64,000 nt of DNA from Maricaulis sp048269565. GTDB lineage: Bacteria > Pseudomonadota > Alphaproteobacteria > Caulobacterales > Maricaulaceae. The stretch spans positions 101,365 through 165,364 of the forward strand of contig NZ_JBLXIK010000006.1 in the NCBI RefSeq assembly GCF_048269565.1. The letters are read 5' to 3'. Shown here piece after piece: positions 1-9,325 of this stretch. Under the pieces are notes generated by a model that made no database searches, was not told the DNA's origin, and was given only the letters and a program-made list of their open reading frames with translations. Position 1 is the stretch's first letter. The number at the start of each line of letters is the position of its first letter. Position numbers and translations under genes: made by a program.

Positions 1-2679
1 CGCATCTTTGGTGCCGGGAGCTACTCCATGCGCGTCTGGATCGATCCGGACCGCGCGGCAGCACGTGGCCTGACGGCCTCCGACATTGTCGGTGCCCTGC
101 GGGCCCAGAATATCCAGGCCGCGGGCGGCAATCTCGGTCAGCCCCCCTTCGCCGAAGGCCTGCCGGCGGCATTCCAGTTGCCGGTCCAGGTCCGCGGACG
201 GCTGATTGGCACCGAGGAATTTGCCGATGTCGTCGTCCATCGTGATGCCGCCGGCGCCGTCACCCGTCTCAGCGACGTCGCACGGATCGAGCTTGGCTCG
301 GAATCCTATCTCGTGCGTGGCTATTTCGGCGGCGTTTCCGGTGTCGGCATCGCGATCGTGCAACAGCCCGGAGCCAATGCCCTCGCGACGGCCGAGCGCG
401 TGATGAATACGATCGAGGAAGCGGCGCTCAGCTTCCCCGAGGGCATGGACTACATCATTCCCTACAACCCGACCGAATTCGTGGAGGCGTCGGTGGAGGC
501 GGTGCAGAGCACGCTGATCGAAGCGGTGCTCCTGGTCGTTCTGGTCGTTGTCATCTTCCTGCAGAGCTGGCGCGCGGCCCTGATTCCGATCGTCGCCATC
601 CCGATCTCCATTGTCGGTATCTTCGCCGTCCAGCTGGCTCTCGGCTTCTCCATCAACTCCCTGTCTCTCTTCGCCATGGTGCTGGCGGTCGGGATTGTCG
701 TCGATGACGCCATTGTTGTTGTCGAGAATGTCGAACGGCTGATGCGCCAGGGCCTTTCCGCCCGCGATGCCTCACGCAAGTCGATGGACGAGGTCAGCGG
801 TGCGCTGGTTGCCATGACGCTCGTTCTGGTTTCGGTCTTTGTGCCGACCGCCTTCCTGGGCGGGATTCCGGGCATTTTCTATCGCCAGTTTGCCGTCGCC
901 ATCGCGTCGGCTGCCGTGATCTCGCTATTCGTCTCCCTGACCCTGACACCGGCCATGTGTGCGCTCTTGCTCAAGCCCCATGGCGATGGCGAGGCGAAGG
1001 ACCGCCTCGGTTTCATGGCGCCGCTGCGCTATGCCGGGCGCCAGTTCAATGCCGGCTTTGATTGGCTGGCCAATTATTATGGCAAATCGGTCGCGCGCCT
1101 GGTGCGCACGGTCATGATTGTGCTGATCGCCTACGGCGCCCTGCTTGGCCTGACCGCCTGGCGCCTGACCGACACGCCGACCGGCTTTATTCCCGAGCAG
1201 GACCAGGGGTCACTGATCGGCGTGATCCAGCTGCCGCCCGGGGCCTCGCTGGCGCGCACCGACGAGGTTGTCCAGCGCGCGCAGCAAGTGCTGCTGAATA
1301 CCGACGGCGTCGAGACACTGGCGGCACTTGTCGGGCTGGACGGGTCCAGCTTCACCATGGGCTCGAACGCGGCGACCATGTTCATCGGACTGGATCCTTA
1401 TGAAGAGCGGTTGGGCCGCCCGGGCATGTCCGCTGTCGAGCTCTCGCAGCAGCTCACCGGCGTTCTCGGCCAGGTGATACCGGAGGGCTTTGCCTTCATC
1501 ATTGCCCCGCCTGCCGTGCGCGGCATGGGCAATGGGGGTGGTTTCAAGCTCATGGTCCAGGACCGGTCGGGACAGGGCATGGAGGCCCTGCAGAATGCCG
1601 CCAATGCGGTCATTGCCGCCGCCAACCAGGATCCGCGTGTGCAGCGCGTCTATACCAGTTTCAACACAAGTTCCCCGCGTATCCGGGTGGATGTTGATCG
1701 CGACCGGGCCCAGCGCATCGGGGTCGACCCGGAGGATGTCTACACAACGCTCGGCATTTATCTGGGCGGTAGCTATGTGAATGATTTCAACTTCCTGGGT
1801 CGAACATTCCGGGTGATGGCCCAGGCCGATGCACCATTCCGCAATGATGTCGCCGATATCGGACGGCTGCGGGTGCGCTCCCTGACGGGAGAAATGGTGC
1901 CAATCTCGGCAATTGCGACAGTGAGCCCCGATTCAGGTCCCATCCGTGTCGTTCGCCATAATATTTTCCCTTCGGTCGAAGTGCAGGGCAGCACACCGCC
2001 CGGCTGGTCGAGCAGCGACTCGCTCACGGCGATGGAAGAAATCGCCGACGCCACCCTGCCGCCAGGCTTTGGTTATGAATGGACCGAACTGGCCTATCAG
2101 GAGCGCGCTGCCGGCGATTCCGGCCTGTTCGTCTTCGCCCTCGCCGTGGTCTTCGTCTTCCTGGTGCTGGCTGCACAATATGAGGCCTTCACCCTGCCTT
2201 GGGCGGTGATCTTCATTGTCCCGATGTGCGTGCTCGCTGCGATGATCGGGGTCAATCTGGCCGGGATGGACAATAATATCCTGACCCAGGTCGGCTTGAT
2301 CGTCCTGATCGCCCTGGCGGCCAAGAATGCCATCCTGCTGGTGGAATTCGCCAAACAGTCCGAAGACCGCGAACACTTGTCACCGGGAGACGCGGCGGTG
2401 ATGTCGGCACGGTTGCGCCTGCGCCCGATCCTGATGACGGCGCTGGCCTTCATTCTCGGCGTTACCCCGCTGGCCTTCGCCCACGGCGCCGGCGCGGAAA
2501 TGCGCCAGGCCCTCGGCGTTGCCGTATTTTCCGGCATGATCGGCGTGACGATATTCGGCCTGATCTTCACGCCGGTCTTCTATGTCGTCGGACGCTGGGT
2601 CTCGGCACGTCTGCCAAAGCCCGATACCGGCCAGGGCCCCGACACTCGCCAGGGCAATGAGGGCGACAGCACGGTCTGA
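1..2679 (+). CDS. RND (HAE1/AcrB-type) efflux permease, 5'-truncated by the window edge
   Basis: This is an inner-membrane proton-driven drug/solute exporter of the AcrB family, the pump of a tripartite efflux system. The reading frame is open from base 1: the residues before the first Met (I-F-G-A-G-S-Y-S) already align with the AcrB porter domain. About 170-180 N-terminal residues are therefore off-window, and the Met at 28 is not the true start. The proton-relay signature V-V-D-D-A-I-V-V-V-E-N is present, with both aspartates. The C-terminal A-A-K-N-A-I-L-L-V-E-F segment carries the lysine equivalent of AcrB Lys940. Paired porter domains and a second block of membrane helices follow the usual order. 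The adaptor gene probably lies upstream, outside the window. Family assignment is firm; substrate is unknown. Confidence 0.95.
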   Translation, partial: RIFGAGSYSMRVWIDPDRAAARGLTASDIVGALRAQNIQAAGGNLGQPPFAEGLPAAFQLPVQVRGRLIGTEEFADVVVHRDAAGAVTRLSDVARIELGSESYLVRGYFGGVSGVGIAIVQQPGANALATAERVMNTIEEAALSFPEGMDYIIPYNPTEFVEASVEAVQSTLIEAVLLVVLVVVIFLQSWRAALIPIVAIPISIVGIFAVQLALGFSINSLSLFAMVLAVGIVVDDAIVVVENVERLMRQGLSARDASRKSMDEVSGALVAMTLVLVSVFVPTAFLGGIPGIFYRQFAVAIASAAVISLFVSLTLTPAMCALLLKPHGDGEAKDRLGFMAPLRYAGRQFNAGFDWLANYYGKSVARLVRTVMIVLIAYGALLGLTAWRLTDTPTGFIPEQDQGSLIGVIQLPPGASLARTDEVVQRAQQVLLNTDGVETLAALVGLDGSSFTMGSNAATMFIGLDPYEERLGRPGMSAVELSQQLTGVLGQVIPEGFAFIIAPPAVRGMGNGGGFKLMVQDRSGQGMEALQNAANAVIAAANQDPRVQRVYTSFNTSSPRIRVDVDRDRAQRIGVDPEDVYTTLGIYLGGSYVNDFNFLGRTFRVMAQADAPFRNDVADIGRLRVRSLTGEMVPISAIATVSPDSGPIRVVRHNIFPSVEVQGSTPPGWSSSDSLTAMEEIADATLPPGFGYEWTELAYQERAAGDSGLFVFALAVVFVFLVLAAQYEAFTLPWAVIFIVPMCVLAAMIGVNLAGMDNNILTQVGLIVLIALAAKNAILLVEFAKQSEDREHLSPGDAAVMSARLRLRPILMTALAFILGVTPLAFAHGAGAEMRQALGVAVFSGMIGVTIFGLIFTPVFYVVGRWVSARLPKPDTGQGPDTRQGNEGDSTV

Positions 2680-2804
2680 TTTGAAGCCATACCGGAATCG
2701 CGAAAGGCGGAAGTTTCCGCTTTTGTGGCTTGGCGTGATGGCATACTTGGGCAAGTATTCGCGTGATCCGTGTGTTCGTCGCGGAAATCTGTCCAGGAGC
2801 GCCT

Positions 2805-3659
2805 ATGCCAGCCCAGTTCGAATTCGCTGACCGCACAGCGGTGATAACGGGGGCCGCGAGCGGCATCGGCGCGGCCCTGGCCCATGGTCTGGCCGCGCGC
2901 GGCTGCCGTCTGGCACTGGCAGATATCGACGAGCAGGGCCTGGACAGGGTCGCTGCAGCGCTCGACATCGCGCCGGACCGGGTCAGCCTGCACCATCTCG
3001 ATGTCTCCGACCGGGAAGCGATCAACGCGCTGCCCGCCGCGGTGCGCGCGGCGCATGGCGGTGCGGCGCTGTTGTTCAACAATGCCGGTGTCGCCGTCGG
3101 CGGCCGGTTCGAGGATGTGTCCGAGGCCGATTTCGACTGGCTGATGTCGATCAATTTCTGGGGCGTGGTGCGCATGACGCGCGCCTTCCTGCCCCTGCTG
3201 CGCGAAGCCGACCAGGCCCATATCACCAATATTTCCAGCTTGTTTGGCCTGGTCGCTCCGGCCGGCCAGACCGCCTATAGCGCTAGCAAATTTGCCGTGC
3301 GCGGCTTTTCCGACTCGCTGCGCCATGAACTGGCCGGCAGCTCGGTCGGTGTCACCACCATCCATCCCGGCGGGATCCGGACCTCGATCGCGAAGAATGC
3401 CCGCCATGCGGCCGGAGCGTCGAAGGCCGAGCTTGAAGCGGGCCTTGCGCGCTTCGAGAAACTCCTCGTCATGCCGCCGGAGCAGGCGGCGGAGACCATT
3501 CTTCGCGGCGTCGCCCGCCGCCGTCCGCGTGTGCTGGTCGGGCGCGATGCCCATTTCATGGCCTTTTTCGAACGCCTCTTCCCGGCGCACTACTGGAGCC
3601 TGATCGGCCCCAAGGCGATGCATGAGGACGCGGACTCAACAACAGGGGAAACGTCATGA
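2805..3659 (+). CDS. Short-chain dehydrogenase/reductase (SDR)
   Basis: This is a 284-residue classical SDR, an NAD(P)-dependent oxidoreductase of unknown substrate. The cofactor motif T-G-A-A-S-G-I-G lies near the N-terminus, followed by N-N-A-G and the catalytic Ser with Y-S-A-S-K. I chose the ATG at 2805 because an AGGAG sits 5 nt before it; an in-frame start 14 codons upstream (2763) has no such site. The stop overlaps the next gene's ATG (ATGA at 3656-3659), so the SDR and the following alpha/beta hydrolase are translationally coupled. The C-terminal region, with F-E-R-L-F-P, resembles SDRs annotated for lipid or steroid substrates, but that is only a hint. Confidence 0.92.
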   Translation: MPAQFEFADRTAVITGAASGIGAALAHGLAARGCRLALADIDEQGLDRVAAALDIAPDRVSLHHLDVSDREAINALPAAVRAAHGGAALLFNNAGVAVGGRFEDVSEADFDWLMSINFWGVVRMTRAFLPLLREADQAHITNISSLFGLVAPAGQTAYSASKFAVRGFSDSLRHELAGSSVGVTTIHPGGIRTSIAKNARHAAGASKAELEAGLARFEKLLVMPPEQAAETILRGVARRRPRVLVGRDAHFMAFFERLFPAHYWSLIGPKAMHEDADSTTGETS

Positions 3660-4618
3660 CCTCGACCATTCTGATCGTCCTGGGCGCACTGCTCCTGCTG
3701 GGGCTGGCCATCCTGGCCGGTCTGTGGATCTGGTCGCGCATGGTGGCCGGCAAGGTCGAGGCGGCGATGCCGCCGGTTGGCGAGATCGTCGATGTGGCGG
3801 GCGGGAAAATCCATTTCCTCGACCAGGGGCAGGGGCGTCCGATCGTGATGATTCACGGGCTCGCCGGTCATTTGCAGAATTTCACCTATGCCACCACGGG
3901 CGCCCTGGCTGGCGAGTACCGGGTCATCGCGCTCGACCGTCCCGGAAGCGGCTATTCCGAACGCGACAGCGATGAACAGGCGCGGATCCCTGAACAGGCG
4001 CGGATGATCGCCGAATGGCTCGAGGCACAGGGGATCGAGAAGCCCCTGATCGTCGGCCATTCGCTCGGCGGTGCCGTGGCGCTGGCGCTGGGTCTGCTCT
4101 ATCCGGATTCTGTGTCCGGCCTTGCCCTGGTCGCGCCGCTGACGACCCTGCCCGACGAGGGCGCCAAGGTGTTCGCTGCGCTGAAAATCGCCAATCCGGG
4201 CGTACGCCGTGCGGTGGCGGCCACGCTGGCGGTGCCGATGTCCATCCGCCGCGGCGAGCAGAGCCTGGCCTTTGTGTTCGGACCCGATCCGGCGCCCGCC
4301 GATTTCAGCACGCGCGGTGGCGGCTTGCTCGGCCTGCGCTCGCGCGCTTTCGTGGCGGCATCGACCGATTATCAGGCAGTGGCCCTTGACCTGCCGGCTC
4401 TGACGGCGCGCTTTGCCGAGCTGAGAATGCCGGTCGGCGTCATCTATGGCGATAGCGATCGCGTCCTCGATCACCGGCTTCATCTTGACGCCCTGAGACG
4501 CGCCATTCCGCAGCTGGATGAAGAGGTGCTGGCCGGGACCGGCCATATGGTGCAGATCTCGGAGCCGGACGCGACCGAGGCCTTCATCCGCCGCATGGCG
4601 GAGAAGAGCTTCGGCTAG
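3656..4618 (+). CDS. Membrane-anchored alpha/beta hydrolase
   Basis: The 320-residue protein begins with a hydrophobic helix (about residues 5-27), a likely membrane anchor, followed by an alpha/beta-hydrolase fold. The oxyanion motif I-H-G-L-A-G lies near residue 67. The nucleophile elbow is G-H-S-L-G-G with Ser136. The acid is probably in Y-G-D-S-D and the catalytic His in G-T-G-H-M-V. It overlaps the upstream SDR by 4 nt, so the two products probably act in one pathway, plausibly lipid or ester metabolism; that is inference. It converges on the minus-strand peptidase gene that ends at 4644. Confidence 0.9.
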   Translation: MTSTILIVLGALLLLGLAILAGLWIWSRMVAGKVEAAMPPVGEIVDVAGGKIHFLDQGQGRPIVMIHGLAGHLQNFTYATTGALAGEYRVIALDRPGSGYSERDSDEQARIPEQARMIAEWLEAQGIEKPLIVGHSLGGAVALALGLLYPDSVSGLALVAPLTTLPDEGAKVFAALKIANPGVRRAVAATLAVPMSIRRGEQSLAFVFGPDPAPADFSTRGGGLLGLRSRAFVAASTDYQAVALDLPALTARFAELRMPVGVIYGDSDRVLDHRLHLDALRRAIPQLDEEVLAGTGHMVQISEPDATEAFIRRMAEKSFG

Positions 4619-4643
4619 GCGTGCTGCCTGATCCCTGCCGGCA

Positions 4644-5627
4644 TTAGCGACCCCATCGCGCACGCCAGCCGCGTTCGTCGACATGGACGAAGGGGCCGTG
4701 ATGGGCGTTTGGCGCGTATTCGCCGAGGCCACCGATCAGTGGCGAGAAGCTGGGGCTGTTGTGCGACAGGCTGTCGACCAGGTCGAACAGGGCCGCCGCA
4801 TCCTTGCGGTCGTGAACGCCGTCGCCGTTGAGATCATCCATCACACCATCACCATTGGCATCGATGAAGATGTCGGCGGCGCCGCCATAGATATGGCGGG
4901 AATGGCGGCCATTGCCGAGGCCGGCATTATAGGCCGGGGTGCGATAGCCACTCATGACGGTGAAGGTGTCGGCCCGCCAGCCGCGTTCATTGGCGGCTTC
5001 CAGAATGCTCTCCAGCTTGACCAGAAGGCGTTCGCTGAGCACCAGATAGGGCGTGCCGTCGGTGGGCTGTTTGCACAGGAACTGGCCGAGCCGGAAATGC
5101 GGCGATACGGCCAGGTCGGCCATTCCGTCGCTTACTTCCAGGAAGTTTTCCGGGGCGCGATAATTGGCATGGCCCAGATAGGGCTCGGCCGGATAGCTGC
5201 CGAGTTGATAGCCATTGATGGCCTCGCCATCCGACGGCGAATGCGCGCGCATCACCACGAGATTGAGTTGCATCGTGTGCCCGTCATCATCGCGTAACTG
5301 CACCTGGGTCAGACCGGGTGTGTCCGGTGCGGTCCAGTCGAGTGCGGTTGCGGCCGGACGCGAGGCATCGCCCTCGACCCAGCTCAGCGCCTGTTCGCTG
5401 CGGATACGGACGGTTTCGCCGGGATGGGCGAAGACGGCGAAGGTGTCGAGATTGACCTCGAGATCATCGCGCAGGGTGATGGAAAACGGCAGGTGGCCGG
5501 GCTCGAATTCACTCGCCGGCGGTTGGGTCTGGTTGGGTGTCGGGGTGACCAGCCGTGCCTGGGCGACCTGCGGCAGAGCGGACAGCAGGGCGGCACTCAG
5601 GATGGCTTTACCAAGAAATTTTTTCAT
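4644..5627 (-). CDS. MepK-like (DUF882/M15) murein endopeptidase with Ca-binding-like loops
   Basis: This is a secreted 327-residue protein with a signal peptide (K-K-F-L-G-K then a hydrophobic stretch ending A-Q-A). A beta-rich N-terminal region of about 130 residues precedes a C-terminal peptidase domain of the M15/DUF882 (YcbK/MepK) type. Likely zinc ligands are His245 and Asp252 (H-I-Y-G-G-A-A-D) and His315 (F-V-H-V-D-E-R-G). Two EF-hand/dockerin-like loops, D-A-N-G-D-G-V-M-D and D-L-N-G-D-G-V-H-D (residues about 256-274), are inserted between the zinc motifs. It lies 4 nt downstream of an L,D-transpeptidase gene, matching the E. coli ycbB(ldtD)-ycbK(mepK) order, where MepK cleaves the 3-3 cross-links that LdtD makes. 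The length exceeds E. coli MepK because of the added N-terminal domain. Confidence 0.82.
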   Translation of the reverse strand: MKKFLGKAILSAALLSALPQVAQARLVTPTPNQTQPPASEFEPGHLPFSITLRDDLEVNLDTFAVFAHPGETVRIRSEQALSWVEGDASRPAATALDWTAPDTPGLTQVQLRDDDGHTMQLNLVVMRAHSPSDGEAINGYQLGSYPAEPYLGHANYRAPENFLEVSDGMADLAVSPHFRLGQFLCKQPTDGTPYLVLSERLLVKLESILEAANERGWRADTFTVMSGYRTPAYNAGLGNGRHSRHIYGGAADIFIDANGDGVMDDLNGDGVHDRKDAAALFDLVDSLSHNSPSFSPLIGGLGEYAPNAHHGPFVHVDERGWRARWGR

Positions 5628-5631
5628 TACG

Positions 5632-7254
5632 CTACTCCACTGGCGACGGAGCAGCCTCCAGCGCCGAGATCAGTTCATCATCCCTATGATATAGGTCTGC
5701 GACGAAGCGGATTCCAGTCGACGGGTCGTGCACGGCTGTCCAGTAAAGGACATAGACCGGAATCGGTGCTGCCAGATCGAGCCGGGTCTCACGCGTTCCT
5801 GCCGCGATTTCGCGCAGGCCGGCGGCCGAAAGATCGGGGCTTTCCGCGATGGCCCATTCGGCCAGCTCCAGCGGGTCACGCAGGCGCAGGCAGCCCGACG
5901 AAAAGCTGCGCCGGTTATGCGCGAACAATTCCGGATTGGAGGTGTCGTGCAGATAGACATTGTGCCGATTGGGGAAGATCAGCTTGATCCCGCCCAGGGC
6001 ATTGAGCGGTCCGGGTGCCTGGCGCAGCCGGTAGGGGAAATTGCGCGCCGGAACCGTGTCCCAGTCGATCGTCGCGGGATCGACCGTATTGCCCTCGCGG
6101 TCGAGGATCTGGAAGCCGAGCCGGGCCACGGCGTCGGGGTCGCCGCGGAACAGGGGCAGCTCATTGCGCACGGCGATACTGGCCGGTGTCTCCCACCACG
6201 GATTGACCACCAGATATTCCATCGCGCCTGAGAAGACGGGCGTCGGCCGGTAAGTCAGGCCGACAATGACATCATGCCGACGTTCCACCACGCCTTCATT
6301 GCGGGCCTCGAGCGAGAAATCGGGGATGTTCACCCGGATATGGCGGCGGCCCATGTCATCGGGCAACCAGCGCAGGCGTTCGAGATTGGCGCGGATCTGC
6401 GAGGCGCGGTAGCTGGCGGTCACATTCAGCTCGCGCAGGGTCTGGCTGCCGACGCGGCCATCGACATCAAGGCGCGTGCGTTGCTGGAAGGTTTCGACGG
6501 CGGCGCGCAAGCCGTCATCGTAAAACTCGGGATCCGGCGCAGGGTCCGGTGTCGGGATTCCGGGCACGGCCGCCCTATCAGGATCGTCTACCGGCGCCTC
6601 GGGCGTCGCGGGCTCCAGCGGGGCCAGTTCGCCGCTGGCTTCCAGCCGGGCGCGCAGCTGGGCGACGCGCGGACCGTGATCGCCGGGCGCCAGTTCCGGT
6701 CCGTCATCGATCCGCGGCCAGCCGCCTTCAAGGGCGATGGCTTCAAAGACAGGCAGGGCTGCGCGCAACGCCGTATAGGCCGGCTCGGTCGGAGCGAGTG
6801 CTTCGAGGCTGTCGGCGATGCGGCCGTTGGCCATTGCCAGGCGCAGATAGGTTGGCAGATCGCGAAACCGGCGCGCAGTAGTCCAGTCCGGCTCGAAGCG
6901 GGCCGGGTCGAAACGCCCGGCGAGCAGATGCGAGGCCAGGGCGAGATAGGCGCTGGTCGCCAGTTCGTCGACGGCCGGATCGGATCGCAGGGAATCGACC
7001 GCTTCCAGCTCTGCGAGATGATAGTCCTGCGGATTGAGCCCGTGACTGGCGGCACCACGAATGGCGATGACGAGATCCTTGAACCGGGCCCGGTTGGCCT
7101 CGCCCGTCCAGACCGGTTCCACGCTTTGGTGTTTCTCAAGCCCGGGGCCGGCGTCAAAAATGCTGCATTCTGTGGGCAGGGGGTTTTGGGCCAGGGCCGG
7201 CGCGCTGCTGATCGCCGCCACCAGGGCGATCATCATCGTCACGGGTCGTCGCAT
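5632..7254 (-). CDS. L,D-transpeptidase, YcbB/LdtD type
   Basis: This periplasmic enzyme is predicted to form 3-3 (mDAP-mDAP) peptidoglycan cross-links. The 540-residue product has a signal peptide, an N-terminal YcbB-like scaffold region and a peptidoglycan-binding domain (G-L-R-A-A-V-E-T-F-Q-Q-R, then V-D-G-R-V-G). The C-terminal YkuD catalytic domain has the His of Y-L-H-D-T and the catalytic Cys (about residue 455) in S-F-S-S-G-C-L-R-L-R-D. A Pro/Asp-rich linker (about residues 220-245) precedes the PG-binding repeat. I prefer the ATG at 7254, which gives a clean M-R-R signal-peptide n-region; the ATG at 7266 would overlap the zntB-like gene by 10 nt. It is followed 4 nt later by the MepK-like gene. 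Confidence 0.9.
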   Translation of the reverse strand: MRRPVTMMIALVAAISSAPALAQNPLPTECSIFDAGPGLEKHQSVEPVWTGEANRARFKDLVIAIRGAASHGLNPQDYHLAELEAVDSLRSDPAVDELATSAYLALASHLLAGRFDPARFEPDWTTARRFRDLPTYLRLAMANGRIADSLEALAPTEPAYTALRAALPVFEAIALEGGWPRIDDGPELAPGDHGPRVAQLRARLEASGELAPLEPATPEAPVDDPDRAAVPGIPTPDPAPDPEFYDDGLRAAVETFQQRTRLDVDGRVGSQTLRELNVTASYRASQIRANLERLRWLPDDMGRRHIRVNIPDFSLEARNEGVVERRHDVIVGLTYRPTPVFSGAMEYLVVNPWWETPASIAVRNELPLFRGDPDAVARLGFQILDREGNTVDPATIDWDTVPARNFPYRLRQAPGPLNALGGIKLIFPNRHNVYLHDTSNPELFAHNRRSFSSGCLRLRDPLELAEWAIAESPDLSAAGLREIAAGTRETRLDLAAPIPVYVLYWTAVHDPSTGIRFVADLYHRDDELISALEAAPSPVE

Positions 7255-7256
7255 GC

Positions 7257-8234
7257 CTAGATCCATTTCAGATAGCGGAACACGGCGATCTGGATGGCGC
7301 CAATGCCGAACAGGCCGGCGACGAAAACCCAGAAGGCGCTGACATTGTCAGCCCCCGGTATGCCGCCGACATTGATGCCGAGCAAGCCGGTGAGGAAGCC
7401 GAGCGGCAGGAAAATCGCAGCAATCACCGAGAGCACGTAGAGATTCTTGTTCATCCGGTCGGCCAGCCCGTTGGCGAGCTCGTCCTTGACGATCTGGGCC
7501 CGTTCGCGAATGGCGTCGAGATCCTCGAGATAGCGGATCACCATATCGAGGTTTTCCTGCAGGCGGCGCTTGTTCATCGCATCCAGCCAGGCCAGCTCGG
7601 AGGTGCGCAGATGCGCGATGACATCGCGCTGGGGCGCGATATAGCGGCGAAACATGATCGCCTGCTTGCGGATGGTGTTGATCGCCTGGCGCGCGGCCGG
7701 GGTGGGCGCTTCCATCACTTCTTCCTCGACATCGTCGAGATTTTCGTCGAGCTCGGTCAGGACCGGCTCCATGCGCTCGAACAGGCGCGCGGTGAGCATG
7801 GCGATGAAGTCGGCGGAAGTCTTTGGTCCCGTGCCCTCGGCAAGGCGTTCGCGCAGGTCGGTGACGGCTTTCAGCCGGCGGCGGCGCAGGCTGATGATAC
7901 GTGATCCGTCAATCCAGAGCCGGATCGAGACCATGTCTTCGGGCTGGGCATCGGCATTGAGATTGACACCGCGCAGGATCATCAGCGCGCCTTGGTCGAA
8001 CATCACCATGCGCGGGCGCGTCTCCTCGGCCAGCAGCGCGTTGATGATGATCGGGTCGAGATAGGCGGTTTCGCGTTCCAGCCAGGCGCGGGCACCGGGA
8101 TGGGTCGCGTCCAGATGCACCCAGGCGAGCGCCTCATCCTTGACCCGGCGCGCGACATCATCGCCGGTCAGCACATCGCCATGACCATCGCCATTGATCG
8201 AACAGGCGTGAAGGATACCGAACTCATTGGGCAT
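7257..8234 (-). CDS. ZntB/CorA-family divalent cation transporter
   Basis: The 325-residue product has a long cytosolic N-terminal domain rich in charged helices and two C-terminal transmembrane helices. The loop motif G-I-N-V-G-G-I-P-G is the GxN signature in the extended form typical of ZntB zinc transporters rather than CorA magnesium channels. The protein ends F-R-Y-L-K-W-I, as is common for the short cytosolic tail. The ATG at 8234 lies inside the 3' end of the MscS gene (11 nt overlap), and the stop almost touches the L,D-transpeptidase start. All four minus-strand genes from 9204 to 4644 therefore form one tight transcription unit. Confidence 0.9.
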   Translation of the reverse strand: MPNEFGILHACSINGDGHGDVLTGDDVARRVKDEALAWVHLDATHPGARAWLERETAYLDPIIINALLAEETRPRMVMFDQGALMILRGVNLNADAQPEDMVSIRLWIDGSRIISLRRRRLKAVTDLRERLAEGTGPKTSADFIAMLTARLFERMEPVLTELDENLDDVEEEVMEAPTPAARQAINTIRKQAIMFRRYIAPQRDVIAHLRTSELAWLDAMNKRRLQENLDMVIRYLEDLDAIRERAQIVKDELANGLADRMNKNLYVLSVIAAIFLPLGFLTGLLGINVGGIPGADNVSAFWVFVAGLFGIGAIQIAVFRYLKWI

Positions 8235-9204
8235 TGATCGCCTCTCTCAGCGCGGCGGGATTCTTGATGTGAAGGTCGCGCTGCGGGAAGGGAATCTCGA
8301 TGCCGTTATCGCGGAATTTGTGCCAGATCGCGAACATGACATCGCTCTGCGGCCGCCAGCGTCCGGCGACGATATCCTCGACCCAGAACGTCAGGGTGAA
8401 GTCGATCGAGTTGTCGCCGAAATTGCGCAGGAAGCATTGCGGCGCCGGATCGCTCATGCACATCGCATGTTCGGTCGCGGCTTGCAGGATCAGGTCATGA
8501 GCCAGTTCGAGATCGCAGCCATAGGCGACACCGATCTTGATCTCGACCCGGGCCTTGCTGGTTGAAAGCGTCCAGTTGGTCACCCGGTTGGTGATGAAAT
8601 CCTCGTTCGGCACCAGGACTTCCTTGCCGTCGAGGGTCTCGAGCAGGGTGTAGCGGGCGCTCGATTTGCGCACGAAGCCGGTCACGCCGTCGGGCAATTC
8701 GATCAGATCATCGATATCGACCGAGCGTTCCAGCAACAGGATCAGGCCGGAGATGAAATTCGAGGCGATCGTCTGCAGGCCAAAGCCGACGCCGATGCCG
8801 ACCGCGCCGCTGAACACGGTCAGCGTCGTCAGATTGAGGCCGAGCACGTCCAGTGCGATCAGGAAGGCGATGACATAGATCGCGATCTGCAGGATTTTCG
8901 AGACCAGGGTCCGGGTGGTGGGATGCAGCTTGCCGAGCTTGCGCACCCGGTATTGCACGGCATCGGCGACCGCGGCGGTGATCCAGAAGATCAATACCAG
9001 CGAGAGCAGGGCGCGCAACACGCCCCAGGCGCTGACCTGGAAGTCGCCGGCCCGGAAAGTGAGCGCTTCGGTATCGAGATATTGACTGACAATGGCGAGA
9101 TTGCCCGTCACGCCGGCGATGACAATGCCCAGCAGGGTGATGAAGATCAGCCAGCGGGCCCAGGGCCCTTTCGGCTTGATGATGTGTTTCCAGAAATCGC
9201 CCAT
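8224..9204 (-). CDS. MscS-family mechanosensitive channel
   Basis: The 326-residue protein has N-terminal transmembrane helices followed by the MscS pore helix and beta domain. The diagnostic segment is the Gly/Ala-rich G-A-V-G-I-G-V-G-F-G-L-Q, followed by N-F-I-S-G-L-I-L-L-L-E. The downstream beta domain includes V-L-V-P-N-E-D-F-I-T. It is predicted to open on membrane tension and release small osmolytes. It is the first gene of a four-gene minus-strand unit (MscS, ZntB-like, L,D-transpeptidase, MepK-like), suggesting coordinated control of osmotic protection and wall remodelling. About 120 nt separate it from the tamB stop, so it may have its own promoter. Confidence 0.92.
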   Translation of the reverse strand: MGDFWKHIIKPKGPWARWLIFITLLGIVIAGVTGNLAIVSQYLDTEALTFRAGDFQVSAWGVLRALLSLVLIFWITAAVADAVQYRVRKLGKLHPTTRTLVSKILQIAIYVIAFLIALDVLGLNLTTLTVFSGAVGIGVGFGLQTIASNFISGLILLLERSVDIDDLIELPDGVTGFVRKSSARYTLLETLDGKEVLVPNEDFITNRVTNWTLSTSKARVEIKIGVAYGCDLELAHDLILQAATEHAMCMSDPAPQCFLRNFGDNSIDFTLTFWVEDIVAGRWRPQSDVMFAIWHKFRDNGIEIPFPQRDLHIKNPAALREAINAQ

Positions 9205-9325
9205 GCGTGCGTTGCCGTCCTGTTATGCGTACCGGAGCCGGCGAAACTGCCGGATCGTGTTCTGCTGCCTAGTCTGCCACGGCTGGTGGCGCAAGGCGAC
9301 TGCGGGGTCGTGAGCCGCGCCGGCG

